A stretch of DNA of 64,000 nt from Volutella citrinella. Taxonomy: Eukaryota; Ascomycota; Sordariomycetes; Hypocreales; Nectriaceae. Of this stretch, positions 42,881 through 58,289 are shown piece after piece. Every line of letters begins with the position of its first letter. The stretch's first letter is position 1. The stretch spans positions 2,356,001-2,420,000 of the forward strand of contig JAWZSP010000009.1 of the NCBI GenBank assembly GCA_034401135.1, read 5' to 3'. Under the pieces are notes generated by a model. It did no database searches and was not told the DNA's origin. It saw only the letters and a list, made by a program, of their open reading frames with translations. Made by a program: the position numbers and the translations under genes.

Positions 42881-45870
42881 AATACTAATTATGACTTATT
42901 ATAGATTAATACTATAGTTAAGATATTAGGTATAATATTTACTATAAAATTTACTATGGTTTTTATTATATATATATTAAGCTATGTATTATATAAGCTT
43001 GTTGACTATCTTTTATAAAGATATTATATAAGTTTAAAGATTTCTAAAAGTTATAAAGTTCTTTTAAATTTAAATACTAAGCTATATTTAAATTATAATA
43101 CTTTTTACTAAGTTTTTAAAAAAAGATATTAAATAAGTTTAAAAGCCTAAGTAAAAAGATATTATAAAAGTCTTTAAAAAAAATTAATTATTACTCTTAT
43201 TTTAATTATATTAAACTATAATAAAAAAGTAAGTAAAACTATATTTATAATAAATATTAGCTTTTATAAATAAGAAGCTTTAATTTTATAAGTTATAAAT
43301 AATAAATATAAGCTAGTTTAATATAAATTAAAAGTATAAATATTAATAAAATAAAAGTATAATATAATAAAGTGTAAATATAAAAAAGTTTTATATATTT
43401 TTTAAAAGTTAAAAAGTTACTTTTATAAAGTCTTTTTTACTTTTAAAATAGATTTTTAAGTCCTAGTTTATTAATTAAATAAATAAGTAAATAATATCCT
43501 TAAAACTTTAATTAATTAATAGCTAAGTTATATTATACTTTTTAACTTTATTATAAAGTATATTTTAAAAAAAAAGAATAATATAATTAATAAGCTATTT
43601 TAAAAAAAGTCTAAGCTATTTAATTAAATAAATTAAAAAGTTAAAAAGGATATTAACTAATTTATTAACTTTTACCTTAATATAATTACTTTAGATAATA
43701 ATAATAAAAAGTTAAACTAGAGTTATAAAACTAAATACTAAGAGATAAAAAAGTATTTTTAAATACTAAAAAAGCCTGCTAAAATCTTTTTTAAAGCTTA
43801 TTATAAAATAAAAAGAAATACTTTTAAATTTATAATAAAAAAGTATTATTTATAAAAAAGGCTAAGTAAGCTTTATATAGACTTAGTTTTAGTAGTTAAT
43901 AATAAAAAGACTTAGAAAAAGATTTTATAATCTTATTATACTAAAAATAAGTATAAAAAATAAAAAGTAATTTTTAACTTAATAATAAAGAGATATTACT
44001 AAAGGTTAGTATAATTAGATATATATTTATTAATAATAGCTTATATAATATATTAAAAATATAATTTTAAATAACTAAAAGAAAAGGCTAGCTTTTTAAT
44101 ATTAAAAAAGTTAATAAAAAAGATCTATTTTAATACTTAGTATATACCTTTATAAAAAGAAAAAAAGTTTTTTTATAAAAAGTAATATAATTTAATAAAG
44201 TAGATTAAAGTTAAAATTATAAATAAAGTTATAATAAAAATATTTAAAGCCTTTATTAAGTATATTATATTTAGATATAATATACTTTAAGAAGTAGTTA
44301 TTAATAATAAGAAAAAAATAAAAAGAGACTTTAAATAAGTTTTAAAAAACTATAAGATTAAAATAATTTAAATATTAACTTATAACTTAAAAGCTAATAA
44401 TATTATAAAAAAAGGGCACTTTATTTTAATAAATATACTTAAAAAGCTAAGTAAGTACTAAGTTAACTTATTAAAAAAAGTCCTTTTAGTTAATAGATTT
44501 ATAATTAGAGTATTTTATAAATAATTAGCTTTCTATTTACTTTATAAATAAGAATCTAAACTATTAATTAAAGTCAAGATCTTTACTTAAAAAACTATAA
44601 ATTAAAATAAAGTTAAAAGCTTTAAAAATCTATTATTATAAAAAATCAAGGTTTTTTAAAAAAAGAGAAAGATATTAATAAAGCTATTTAAAAAGTAATA
44701 ATATTTAAAAAGAAACTAACTAATTAAATTAATAAAACTAATTTATACTTACTTAAAAAAGAACTATTAATAAAAAGAGATTTAATATTAAAATATAATA
44801 TATTAAAATCCTAAGATATATTAATAAAAGCTAAAATATAATTATATTAATAAAGCCTTTTTAAAATATATAAATATAGCTAAAAACTATTAAACTACTA
44901 ATTAAAAATACTTAATAAAATTAAACTAGTTATTATAACTTATAAAGAATATTTAAAAAAGTTTATTTTAAATAAAAGTAGTTAATAATTTAATTTTAAA
45001 AAAGAATTTATAAATCTTAAAATAAGTTAAAATAAAAAAAGTAATAGCTTTTTAAAAAAAAAAGGAAGCTTTTTAGAATTTAATAATAATAAATTAAATA
45101 TAAGCAACTTATTATTTAATAATAAGTCTAAGATTATAAATAAAGAAAAAATAATACTTTTTTTAAAAAAAGGCTTTAATTATAAAATAAAGGTCTAACT
45201 ACTAATAATATTAAAAGTAATATAAAATTAATACTTTAAACTTTAAGTAAAAATAAAAAGGATTTTATTTAATTAAATAAAAATAAGTTAGTATATATAT
45301 ATAAAGGCTATAATAGCTAATTAAAAAGAATAGGTATAATAATAAAATATAACTAAAATATATATTAAAAGACTTAAGTAACTTATTTAAAAAAAATTTA
45401 ATATATAATAATAACTAGCTATAACTATTAAAATAAAATAAAATAAGCTAGATTAATTAAAAGACTTTATTAATAATATATTAAGATAAGTAGCTTAATA
45501 ATACTAAATATATTTTAAAACTATTTAAAATATAAGCTAACTTTAGCTAAGATATTATAAAATATACTTAGATATAAAACTTAATAATTTAAAATAATTA
45601 ATTAAATAAGATATAATATATAATAAAGATATATATTAAAATAATTAAAATAAGTATAAAAAAAACAATACTTAAAAACTATAGTATATTAAAAAGAAAG
45701 TTTTTTATTTTTAAAATAAAAATACTTATTACTTAAGTAATTTAAAGACTTAAAATAAAAATAAATATAAAAAATAAAAGTAAATAAGCCTAATTAATTA
45801 TAATAAACTAGTTTTAACTTAAAGAAAATCTTATATTTAATAATTTAAAAAGTAATACTTTTAATACTAA

Positions 45871-46337
45871 TATCAGAACCTGACGCTAATGCACCGTGCC
45901 TATGCAGGGCGCACAGAACGGAAAAACCCTGGACAAAAAACCGCGACCAATTAACATTAGATCACCAGGATCATAGCGTGATCCCCGTGATCCCCACCTC
46001 ACGGACTAATCAAGGACGGATTACTTAGATTACCACTGTGATCCTAGTGATCTAAGGCAGATAAAGGACAGGCAGTAGGCTACGTAATAAAGGACTAGAT
46101 AAACTATATAGACCTGTGAAGAGTGTATATCTAGTATAAGCAGCTCTTCAGTTATTAATATAACTTAGTTACCTTAATCACCTTGATTAACTATTACCTA
46201 ATATAACAGTGTGATCGCTATGCCTAGGATCACAGCTAACCTGTTCAAAGCTCAGTATATGCTATGTCGGACTGCTAATATAAACCCCCTGTATATTATA
46301 CTAAGTTTACATAGTTAGAACCTACCTAATCGTTATA
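45871..46337 (+). repeat. R-family repeat, copy 2 (solo-LTR-like), uninterrupted
   Basis: 467 bases, from TATCAGAACCTGACGC to CGTTATA, flanked by a perfect 5-bp duplication ACTAA (45866-45870 and 46338-46342). It aligns with both halves of copy 1. The site matching the retrotransposon insertion point in copy 1 is CTAGT at 46044-46048, so this copy shows the empty state. It is far less RIP-mutated than its surroundings, which suggests a late arrival. Confidence 0.82.
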
Positions 46338-48296
46338 ACTAAAGCCTTTTATAAATAGTAAAAACTAGTAATAGAATTATTCTTAATATAGCTTTTAATA
46401 ATATTAATTTATTTTTTTTAAATTCTTTTTAAGAATTAGCTTAAGTATAAAAAGATTATAAGTAATCTTAAAATAATTTAAAAAGTTTATAAAATCGACT
46501 TTATAATAATAATTATAATTATTTTTATAAATAATATTTTAATTATATAGAAAATAAAATAAAAAGCTTTTATTTTAATAAGTAAGAAAGTAGCTAAGTA
46601 TAAAAAACTAGTTATAATTAAAATATTTAGATTAAATATAATTAATATAAGAACTTTTATAAAAATTAGTAATTAATATATAAATATAAAATAGCTAGAG
46701 TATATAATTATTAAATAATATAATAGTTATTATAAAAATTAAAATATAATAATAATAAGTTAATAAGTTAATTTAATTAAAATATATAATAAAAAGAGCC
46801 TTAATATAATTTAAGTAAGTATTTAGCTAAGTAAAAAAGTACTTTTTTAAATAAGTATATTTAATTAAAATATAAATAGGATTTAAAAAAGTCTTTATAA
46901 TATATTAAATAGTATAATAAAAGTTAAATAAGTTATTAATAAAAGTCTATTAAAACTTAAAAATACTTTTTAAAACCTTTTCTTATTAACTTTTTAAAAA
47001 GTAAAATAATAAAATATTAATTAATTAGTATAATTAAGATTAAAGTAAGAGTAGATCTATATATTAAAAAAACTAAAAGTCTATTAAAAAGAAAATAATT
47101 AATTATAATAAGGTCAGAATAATTAAATAGAATATTATATAACTAGAGTTATTAAAACTAATATCTTTAGCTATTATAAATTTAATTTAATTATTTTAAG
47201 TATTAAAGTAATAAGTTAGTTAGAAATTTTTAATATAAAGCCTTAGCTTTATAATTCTAAAAATATTTAATAGATTTTTATACTTTTTAATATATAATTT
47301 TTTAAGAATATAAAAATTAATAAGAATATAAAAATTAATAATAATATAAAAATAAAAAAAAGCTTTAAGTATTTTTAAGTTGTAATTTAAAAGTATTATA
47401 ATAAAACTATTTATAATAATAAAAATAAAGTTTATAATAAAAAGTAAAAAAAAAAAAGTAAAAAAAATAAAAGTATAAATAATAAAAAGCTAGACTTAAT
47501 AAATATATAGCTAGTAGTAGTAAATTATAATTATAAATTTATTTAAAAAGTAGCTCTCTTTTTAATATAAAGTAAACTACTTTTTTTTAATAATAAATAT
47601 TTTAACTTTTTAATATATATAAACTGCCTCTCTTTTTTTCTTATTTTTATTATTATTTTACTTAATTAAACTTATTATTAAGCTTTTAAACTTATTATAT
47701 TAAGCTTAATAAAATATTATAAACTTAAAATATAAAAGTTAACTTAGTATAAAAGAATTTCTAAAAGTATTATAATATAAATATTAATTTCTTACTCTTT
47801 TTTAATTTAATTTAAAAAAAAGATTTAGTAAAAAAAACCTTTATTAAAAAATAATTTAATAACTTTACTAACTTTTATTACTAATAACCTGCCTTTATAA
47901 AACTTAGAACCTTATTAATAATACTTTTAAAATTATAAACTTAAAATTAACTATCCCTTTTTTTAATAAAGTACTTATATAAGACTATTTTAAAAAGATT
48001 AAATATATTAATAATATTTAAGTAAAGCTATTATAACTTTTAGAATATAATTAATAAAATAAATAATAAAAACTAAGTATTAAATATTAAGTTAATAGCT
48101 TTTATTTATATAGTTTTATATAATATAAAAACCTTAATAGCTTTTAAAAATAATATACTTAAAATTAAAAAAAATATATTATTTTTAAACCCTAAGATTA
48201 ATAAAATTAATTTTAACTTACTTTTTTTTTATAATACTAATTAAGTTTTATAAACCCTTTTTACTAACTTAAGTACTTTTAACTATATTATAAGAA

Positions 48297-51200
48297 TATA
48301 ACTATAACTAATATAGCTAATATATTAGTAGGAAAACCTTAGTTTAGCTAACTAACTGCTAGAGGCTCAGCGAGCTGCTATTAAACTTATATATAAAATA
48401 AAAAACCTTAAGTAAAAGTAAATATATAAGCCTGACTTAAAAAGTATACTCTTTTTTAGCTTAAGCTTTTAGTTATCTTTTTATAATTTTTTTACTTCTT
48501 TTTTAAAACTAGCTTTAAATATACCTATATATAGACAGCTTGTTCCTTTATAAAATAAGTAATTACTAACTACTATATAAATTACTACTCTTTTTTTATT
48601 AAATTGATTATAATTATTAAATAAGGACTAATTAATACTCTTTATTAAAAATAAGTAGGTTTTTAATATATAAGCTAGGCTTAGTAACTTATTAATAGTT
48701 ATAATTTTTTAATAAATAATAAACTAAAATAAGCTTATTTATTAATTAATTACTAAATATTTATTAAAAAAGTATAAATATAAATAACTTTTAAAATATA
48801 ATTATAAAATATTTTAAAAGGATAATAATAATACTACTATTAATAACTAAATTAAAGTAATTAAGATAAGAAATAGTTTTTAAAAATATACTTTTATAAT
48901 ATAAAAAATCTATTAAATATAAATATAAATATATTATAAAAAGTAATAAGCTTAATAAATATATATTAAAGGCTTAATAAATAAAAACTTTATATAAAAT
49001 AACTTTATTAAGTTTATATAATAATAATATATTAACTTATATTTAAAAGAATAGTAATTTTATAATAAACTTAAAGCTTATTACTAAAAAGTTAATAAAT
49101 TACTATTAAAGTTCTTTTTAACTTAAAGAGTAATTTATATATTCTTAAATATATAAAGACTTAATAATAACTTAATAATAATATACTACTTTTACTATTA
49201 TTTAAAAAAGGACTTATATAGTAAAATTAATTAATAAATAGTTAATTTATTAAATATCTAGGATATTATTAATAAGGCTAAGTAGATCTAGATCTATCTT
49301 AATATAATAAGTAGTAATACTTTAGTAAATTACTATAAATATATATTAGATTATATAAGACTAAATATTAACTTAAAGAAATATAAGCTAGAATATAATT
49401 TAAAAAGAGAAAAAAGAGATTAATTTTAATAAAACTCTAACTAAGGTACTTATATATAAAAAAAGCCTTAGAAAGCTAACTTATAAAAATTATAATATTA
49501 TTACTATAAGTACTTTAATTATAAGGATATTAATTATTTTATAAAAAAATATTAAAATAAATCAGTCTTAATAATCTTAGTACTAATTATATTATTAAAA
49601 GCTATAATATAAAAGGTTATATTTTAATTACTAGCTAATAACTTTTTAAAAAATAAGTAAATATTAATAATAAAGTAATATTATAAGTACTTAAACTTAT
49701 TATTACTATCTTAATTAATTAAATAATTAAAAGTAATATAATTATTATTTAAGAATATTAAGAGTAATAAGTTATTATAAATATAAATACTTATATATAA
49801 GTTAATTTTATAAGTAATTATCTAATTTTATAAATAGGTTTCTAATTACTTATAAAAGCTAAGGTTTTTAAATTATAAAATTAGTAAGGTATTATTAGTT
49901 AAAAAAGTAGTTAAGTATATAAAATTAGATTCTTTTTAATTAATAAATATAATTAGCTATATAAGATTTATTATAACTTTATTAATATAAACTAACTTAA
50001 AAAGTTTAATAACTTACTTTTATTTAATAATTTAATAAGTTAAAAAAGTATCTTTATTTTAATAACTATTTATATATAGTAATATAATATTATATTTATT
50101 ACTAACTTAAAATTCTTTATATTTAAAATTATAAAATAATAAGAAAAGGCTTATATTCTTTATATATATAATATTATTTTAAATAAGGATTATAAAATAA
50201 TATTTTTAAATAAGAAACTTTTAAATTAAATAATATTATTACTTATTAAGCTTATAAACTTTATATAAGTATTTAATAAATAGTTAGTAAGGGAATTACT
50301 ACTCTTACTAAATATAAAATATATAATTAATATATAAAAAAGTAAGATACTCTTATTTAGGCCTCTTTATCTCTTAAATAAAAAAAGAAATAAAATATTC
50401 TTAGAGTATTTTATAAAATAGCAAGTAGTAGGCTATATTAATAAAAGTAAAAACTTTATAAGCACTTTTATTTTATTTATTTTTAAAAAGAGTAAGACTT
50501 TATATTAATATATAAACTACTAAGAGCTTAATATAATTATTATAAAAAATTAATATTCTTTATTATTAATTAGTAAGCTATTAAACTGCTTTTTTTATAT
50601 TAAATAGATATTTATAATTAATTTCTAAGATATATATTACTATATCTAGATTAAAAAAAGTAACTACTAAAAGATAGTATTCTAAATATAATATAATTAT
50701 TTTAAATATAATATAATACTTTTTAACTTTATTAATATATTAATAACTTTTTAAGTATATATATACTAAGTACTTATTAAACTATTAAATATATACTATA
50801 TTATATACTTAGATAATATTATTATTTACTTTTAAATAAAAAAGGAATATATTAAATATTTATACTAAGTTTTAAAAAGGCTATAAACTATATAACTTTA
50901 TATTAAATTATTAAAATACTCTTTTTATTAATAAAAAGTAACCTTTTTAAATTATTATATTATATAAAAAAGTATTAAAATAGAGCTAGAATAAGTCTAA
51001 TTTATTACTAAATAAAAGCTACTTATATTAATATAAAAGCTCTAAGCTTTTTAAAATTCTATAACTTTTACTAAAAGTTTATTTTTTACTATTTTATAAT
51101 AGTATTTTTAATAATAAATTTATTAAAAAGTAGCTATTAGAAAAAGAAAATAAAAGAATTTTAATAATTAAAAAGTGCTATAATAGCTTTTAAACTATTA

Positions 51201-54200
51201 AAATAAGCCTTTAACTTTATAATTATTCTTTAATATTAAGACCTTATATTACTTATAAAAATAAAAACTAATACTTTAATTAAAATAATTATAAGTATCT
51301 TAGCTTAACTATATAATAACTAGTAGTAGCTAGTTATATACTTTTTATATAAATTATTAAAAATAGAAAATAAATAAGGTATTAATTAATAAAAGCTTTT
51401 AATAGTCTTAGAATTCTTAAAATACTAAAGCTACTACTTATAAAAACTATTAAAATAGTTTACTTTACTTATAAATTATAAAGTATTATAATAAATCCTT
51501 AAAATTTTAATAAAAGATCTTTAAAAAAGACTAGCTAAATAAGTATATTAACTCTTAGAGTTTAATTTTAAAATAAAATACTATTTTAAAATAAATAACT
51601 TAATAAATAACTTATTAAAAAAGCTAAACTATATTAAAAGTTAGCCTACTTATAGTAATATATTATTAAGTTTAATTTATAAACTAAATCTTATTAAGAA
51701 CTTACTATTAGACTTATAATAAATATTTATAAATTAAAAGAATAAAACTAAAATAATAAAAGTATTTATTTAGATAGTAAAGATTAATCTAGTTAAGCTA
51801 TTTTAAACTTAAGAATTAAAGGCTTTTTTACTTTTATAATATAGCTCTTTAAGTAAGCTACTATAATATATAATATATATTATAATTACTAAAAGCTAAA
51901 AAAGTATATAAAGAAAACTAGTAGGGAGTAGTATATTTATAATATTAACTTTTTAAAGTAATATTTATAAAGAATATACTAAGGACCTAGATAAAGCTAG
52001 AATTATTATTTTAAATTAATATATCTTATACTTTATTATAAGAGAACTTATAAAAAGTGAAATAATATTCTTAATATAGCTATTTTATAAGCTAAAAATA
52101 TTAGTTAAAAAACTATAAATTATTAATCTAAAATATATAGTTTATATAAAAGCACTATATACTAATATTAAAAAAAAGAACTATTAAATTAACTAAAATA
52201 ATACCTTATTTTTTAAAAATAGGCTTATAATCCTAAAAAAAAGATCTTTATAATAAGAGATCTTTTATTAATATTATAATAACTTAAGATCAGGGTATAT
52301 AAGAGCTATAAAGACCCTAGAGTTAATTTTATAAAAATTTTATTAAACTAACCTTTTTAAAAATATCTAAGAGTATATAAAAACTTATAACCTATATTAA
52401 GGTATATATATATTAAAGTATTAGCTATATAATAAATTATAAATATTATTATTATTATTATATCTTTTTTAAAAAATTAATATAGATTTTATTATTAAGT
52501 TATTATAAAATATATAGCTAGATAATAAATTAGTAAATATAATCTTAGTAATTATTTATAAAATAACTAAATATATACTTTTTATTTTAATAATAAAATA
52601 GTTAAATACTATATAATTAATAAGTATTTTTTATAAGTATTTTAAATATAAATATAAGACTTTAAAAAGAATTATTAATAATAAAGATAAGCTTTTTATA
52701 AATTAATTCTAAGCTAACTTAATAATATAATAAATTATTAAATACTAGCTATTTATAATATACTACTTATAAATAAATAAATAAATAAAGAGGTTAAATT
52801 AAATACTAGAAAAATACTTATAAATATATATTAAAAAGTCCTTATAAAATTAAGTAGTATATTTTTAAGAAGTAAAGTTTATATATAATAATAATAAGTA
52901 TAGTACTATTAGTATATTCTTAATTAAGGCACTTATAAACTACTATTTATATATTATTAAATATATATTATATATATTAAAAATAAAAGTTAAAAGTATA
53001 TAAAAATATATAAAAAAGATTATAAAAATATAGTAAAAAGCTATATAATATTAATAAGTAGTTATAAAAGTATAAGCTAAGTATTATAATAAATATTATT
53101 AAAAGTAGATATATATAGAAAGCTAAATAATTAGTTTTAATATATAAAACTTTTATTTTAAAAATAAAAAGCTAGTATTATACTTTATATATATTAAGAT
53201 TATTAAATAATATAATAAGCAGGCTTACTAAGTAACCTTACTAAGTAAATATATAAAAATATATAATATTATATTAATTATATTATTAAAACTCTAGAAT
53301 AATAGGGTTATAAGTAAGTATATACTAAATAATCTTTTTAATTTTAAAAAAAAAAAGAGGAGTAAAAAGTAAAAGAAATTATTATATATAAATAAGATAG
53401 TAATAATACTTTTTTTTAAGTTAAATAGCTAAGCTAGCTTATAAAATATAATATATAAAAACTAAAAAAGTACTTAATAAATATAAAAAAAAAACTATAA
53501 GTATATTATAAGTAAGTTAAATAATTTTATAAAAAGTAAGATAATAGTAAAATACTACTAAAGATTTAATAAATATATAGTAATATTATATTAAAACTTT
53601 AATTTAAACTTTAATATTATAAAAACTTAAAAATAAAAGTAATTAAATATATACTTAAAAACTAAGTTATTATTAAAAATAAAGCAAATTATTATTATAA
53701 ATAACTAAAACTAAAGACACTTTTTAACTTTTTTTTTTAAAATTTATAAATAAAAAGCTAAATAAATAACCTGCGCTTTATATACTACTATTAGTACTAC
53801 TATTACTAATATTACTATTATTATTACTTTTACTATTATTATTACTATTATAGCTAGTATTATTAAAAAGGTTTACTAAAAGATTACTATCTTTATTATT
53901 ATTATTAATCTATTTTACTATAAAAGCAGTATTATAGTATTAATAAGTTAATAAAAGTCAGCTCTACTTAAGATAATAAATTAGTTTTAAATAAGTATAT
54001 TAAATTAAGTACTTTAGTACTGCTTGCTTTATATATTAAGAATAAAGAGTATAATAAGCTTATAAAAAGCTTACTAATTAATTAGCCTTATTAAAAAAAG
54101 TTTTTTTATACTTAATTATAAAGTTAAAAGCCTTTAAGACTTTATTAATACTTATAATAATAAAATTATTTTAAATATATATTAATTAAGCAGTTTTAGT

Positions 54201-55305
54201 ATAAGTAATAATATTAATAAAAGAAATTATTTATATTTATAATAAGAAAATTAAAAATAGTAAAAGTAAGATAAAAGCTTAACTTATATTTTATAAAATT
54301 ATAATAATTAATAGCTCTTAAATAAAGCTAGTCTCTTAGAATTACTATTATATAAATATAACTTTAGTATTAATATTATAAGTATTTACTAAGTCTATAA
54401 TAGTTTTTTAAAAAAACTTTTAAGCTTTAATATAAATATTTATTATATTTAGAAAAGTATTATAATAATTAGTAAAAATAAAATCTATATAGCTTTTAGT
54501 AAGAATATAATAATAGTTAATATTTTTAAAAATATTTTAATAAGTTTAAGCTAAATTATAAAGCTTAACTAGGATTTAAAATAAGGTTAGAAAATATTTA
54601 AGTAAAGGCTTAGTAATATACTACTTAATACTTAGTTTTATTTATTTTATAAATAATATAATATTTTTTATTATTATTATAATAATACTTAACTAAGAGA
54701 TTATAATTAATAGAAATAAAATAGTAAAAGTATAGTACTTTATTAATATAAATTTTAATAAAACTTTTTTATTTATTAAAAATCAATACTAATAAAATAT
54801 TTTTAATTTAGAGAAGTATTATTATAATATTAATAATAATATAGTAAGAGTTAAAAATTTAAAAATAAGATTAATAATTTTATAAAAAAAAAAGAAAAAC
54901 TAAGTACTATAGTAAAAAGTTAATAAAAAGGCAGTAACTTAATAATAATATATAAAAAAGCTAAAGATTTAAAAAATAATAAACTAATAGGTTATTATTA
55001 TTATAAAGACTAGATATATATAAACTATATATATAGTAAAGTAGAGCTAAGAGCGCGCTCTATTTATAATAGAATAATTATAAAAATATAATTATAATTA
55101 GTATAGCTATAACTAGTATAGTTATAACTAGTATAGCTAGTATATTAATAAGGAAACCTTAGTCTAGCTAATTAATTACTAAAAGCTTAGTAAGCTTTTA
55201 TTAAACTTATATATAAAATAAAAGACCTTAAGTAAAAATAAATATATAAGTGTAACTTAAAAAGTATACTCTTTTTTAGCTTAAGCTCTTAGCTATTTTT
55301 TTATA
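48297..55305. mobile_element. Second LTR retrotransposon, RIP-degraded
   Basis: Direct repeats at about 48297-48485 and 55117-55305; the 183-base cores at 48303-48485 and 55123-55305 are equal in length without gaps. They differ at about two dozen positions, all but two of them transitions. Shared landmarks include CTTAAGTAAAA and AGTATACTCTTTTTTAGC. The element is about 7 kb with no open frame inside. No clear target duplication was found, possibly because the ends are obscured by a TATAACTAGTATAG-like local repeat next to the right copy. A duplicated segment of another kind is possible but less likely. Confidence 0.65.
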
Positions 55306-57315
55306 TATATCTATTATTTTATAAAAAATAAGCCTTTTTTTATTAACTTAGTTAATTTTACTAATTCTTATTAAAGTTTATTTTTATATAATTAAGTAAC
55401 TAATTATATTTACTTTTTTAATATTATAAAAAAGTAGATCTGCCTTTATATTACTTAATTTACTTATATTTAATATAAGACTTTTACTTTTTTTAAAATA
55501 CTTTTTAACTTTAAGTTAATTATTTTATTTTTATTTAATTAGCTTAATAATTTTAAATATAAGTTTTTTAATATTTTTTATCTTTTTTAAATATTATATA
55601 ATTTATAAAACTATAATTTAAAAAATTTTAATAAATATATTAAAAAAGTTATCTTAATAATTAACTATACTTATTTAAAATATAAACTTACTTTTTAATT
55701 CTAATTTTAAAACTAAGTCTTATCTATTATTAATTATATTATTAATAACTATAATAAGAGCCTTAAGATTATTTATATTTTACTTATTTTTATTATTTTT
55801 ATAAACCTTAGTTATATATTTTTAAAGATTATTAAAAAGCAGCTTTCTTATTTAATTTAATATATATATTATATTACTAAGTTTATTAATATTTCTAAGA
55901 TTTATAAAAATAATCACTTTTTTATTAACTTTAGTAGCTATTTCTATTTTAAAATAAATAAGCTTTTTTATATATTTTTTTTAATATTACTTTATTTAAT
56001 TAAATTAAATTTAAATAATATTAATCTCTTAAAGTCTTTTACTTTATTAATTAATTAGTAAGTTTAAGTTTATACTAAGATATTTAATAAAGTACTTATT
56101 ATATAAAAAAGCTAAGATATTACTTAAAAAGGCCTTATATTATAAAAGCCTTAATTAAAATTTAATATTAATAAATAGAGCTCTATTAATCTAATTAAAA
56201 TACTTTTTATAAAGTCCCTAGCTCTTTTTAATAATAGCTAGCTGCTAATTATAACTCTTTAACTCTTAGTTAAAAATATATTTAATAGTTTTATATTTAA
56301 GTTCTAAGCTACTACTAGCTATATTTTAATTAACCTTTCTTATTAATAATCTATTACTTTATTATAATTTAATTTAATAAGTTAGTAGTTTATTTTTATT
56401 ATATTAACTACCTTATTAGTATTTATATTTAGTATTAAAATATATTAAATTATATTATACTTAAGTATTAAAAAAGATTATAATTAGTTTAAAAAAAGGT
56501 TATATAACTTAATACTTTTATAAACTAAATTAAATTTATAAGATTAGCTTTTATTATTTAATATTATAAAATATAATACTTTTTATTACTTTTTTTAATA
56601 ATAGTAACTACTAGCTTTAAAAAAACTAATAATAATACTAAAGCTTTTATAACTTAGTTTATAAAAAGTAAGTTTAAACTTTCTTTTTATATAGAGCTTA
56701 AGTATTAAAATAAATAAAAATAAATAGTAAATTAACTTTAAAATTAGTTAAATACTCTTAAAAAAGTATATTATATTTATACTTAAAATTAGTAAAGTAC
56801 TTAAACTATTATATATTTTAAAAGATATTAAAGTAACTAAGTAAGCTTTAAAAAATCAGCCTTTTAAATAAGCTACTAAAAAAATAATATATACTATAAG
56901 TAAAGTAATACTATTATACCTTATTAAAAATCAAGCTATTTATAAGTTCCTAATTCTTAGTATAATAATATATATTTAAGTGCTATTTATCTTACTTAAT
57001 TTAATTTATTTTAATTAATAAGACTTTATTTTTTATAAAATAACTTAATTATAAGTAATTCAAAAAGTAAAGTTAAAGTCTAGTTAAGTAAAGTAGTATT
57101 ATACTTATAATTTAGTTAAAATAAACTTAGTATTATAAAAAACTATAATAAAAAAGCAATTAGATAAAAATATAAATATCAAAAAAACTAAAAATAAGGA
57201 TATAAAAATAAAAGATATTAATAAATAATAGCTAATTTAATTTAGATATTTTTACTTAAAGTATAGTCTATTTAATTATAAAAATATAATATAGATTATA
57301 AAAAAAAAGTATATA

Positions 57316-58130
57316 ATAATAAGATTATATTAATAATATATAATAATTAAGCTAGATTAATAATTAAGTATTTAAGTTAATAATTTAAAAAAAGATAAGT
57401 TTATTTAATATTTTAAATTAATAAGAATTTTCTTTCTTTTTTAATTTTTTTTTATTTAAGGATTTTTTTATTTTTATTTAATTAAATTACTAATTAATTT
57501 AGATTTTATTTATTTTATAAGATTCTTTTATTAAAAGTTATATAAAATTTTACTTTTTATTTAAATTTAACTATTTTATAATAGGTTTTTATAAAAGATA
57601 TTAATAATTCCTAATATTTATTTAAGCTTATTATTTTTATTAATAAAATACTTTTTTTATTAATTATATAATTATAACTACTTATATTAGTATTAATTAT
57701 TTATTTAACTAACTTTTTATTTATTAATTATATATTAATTAGTTATTAAGCTATAAGTTTATTTATTTTATATATTTTAAACTATATATTAAGACTTATA
57801 TATTAATATAAGTCTTAATATAAGTATTAGTAATTATTAGTATTTTTTATAAAGACTTATTATAAAATAATTAAACTTAAGTAAAAAGTAAAAAATTATA
57901 TAATTTTTAATAAAAGGACTTTATAAAATAAATAAAATCTAAATTAACTATTAATTTAATTAAATAAAAAGAAAGAAATTCTTAAATAAAAAAAAATTAA
58001 AAAAAAAGGAAAATTCTTATTAATTTAAAATAGTAAGTAAACTTATCTTTTTTAAGTTACTAACTTAAATATTCTAATTATTAATCCAGCCCGATTATTA
58101 AATACTATTAATATAATCTAGCTACTATAT
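57316..58130. mobile_element. Fold-back / long terminal inverted repeat element
   Basis: An arm at about 57340-57605 is the reverse complement of about 57845-58115, roughly 265-290 bases each, around a spacer of about 240 bases. The right arm keeps CCAGCCCGAT where the left arm has the RIP-converted form. There is no open frame. This looks like a non-autonomous DNA transposon with long inverted repeats, or two elements head to head. One arm recurs at 37225-37480. Confidence 0.6.
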
Positions 58131-58289
58131 AATATAATTAAAAAAATAAATTAAAATAATTATTTATAACTTATTAATATTTAATTAAAATATATTATAA
58201 TAAATTATTAATAATTAAAACTTAATATTTATATTTAATTTATAAAGACTTATATTTTATAAACTTAATATATAAATTTTTATAAAATA

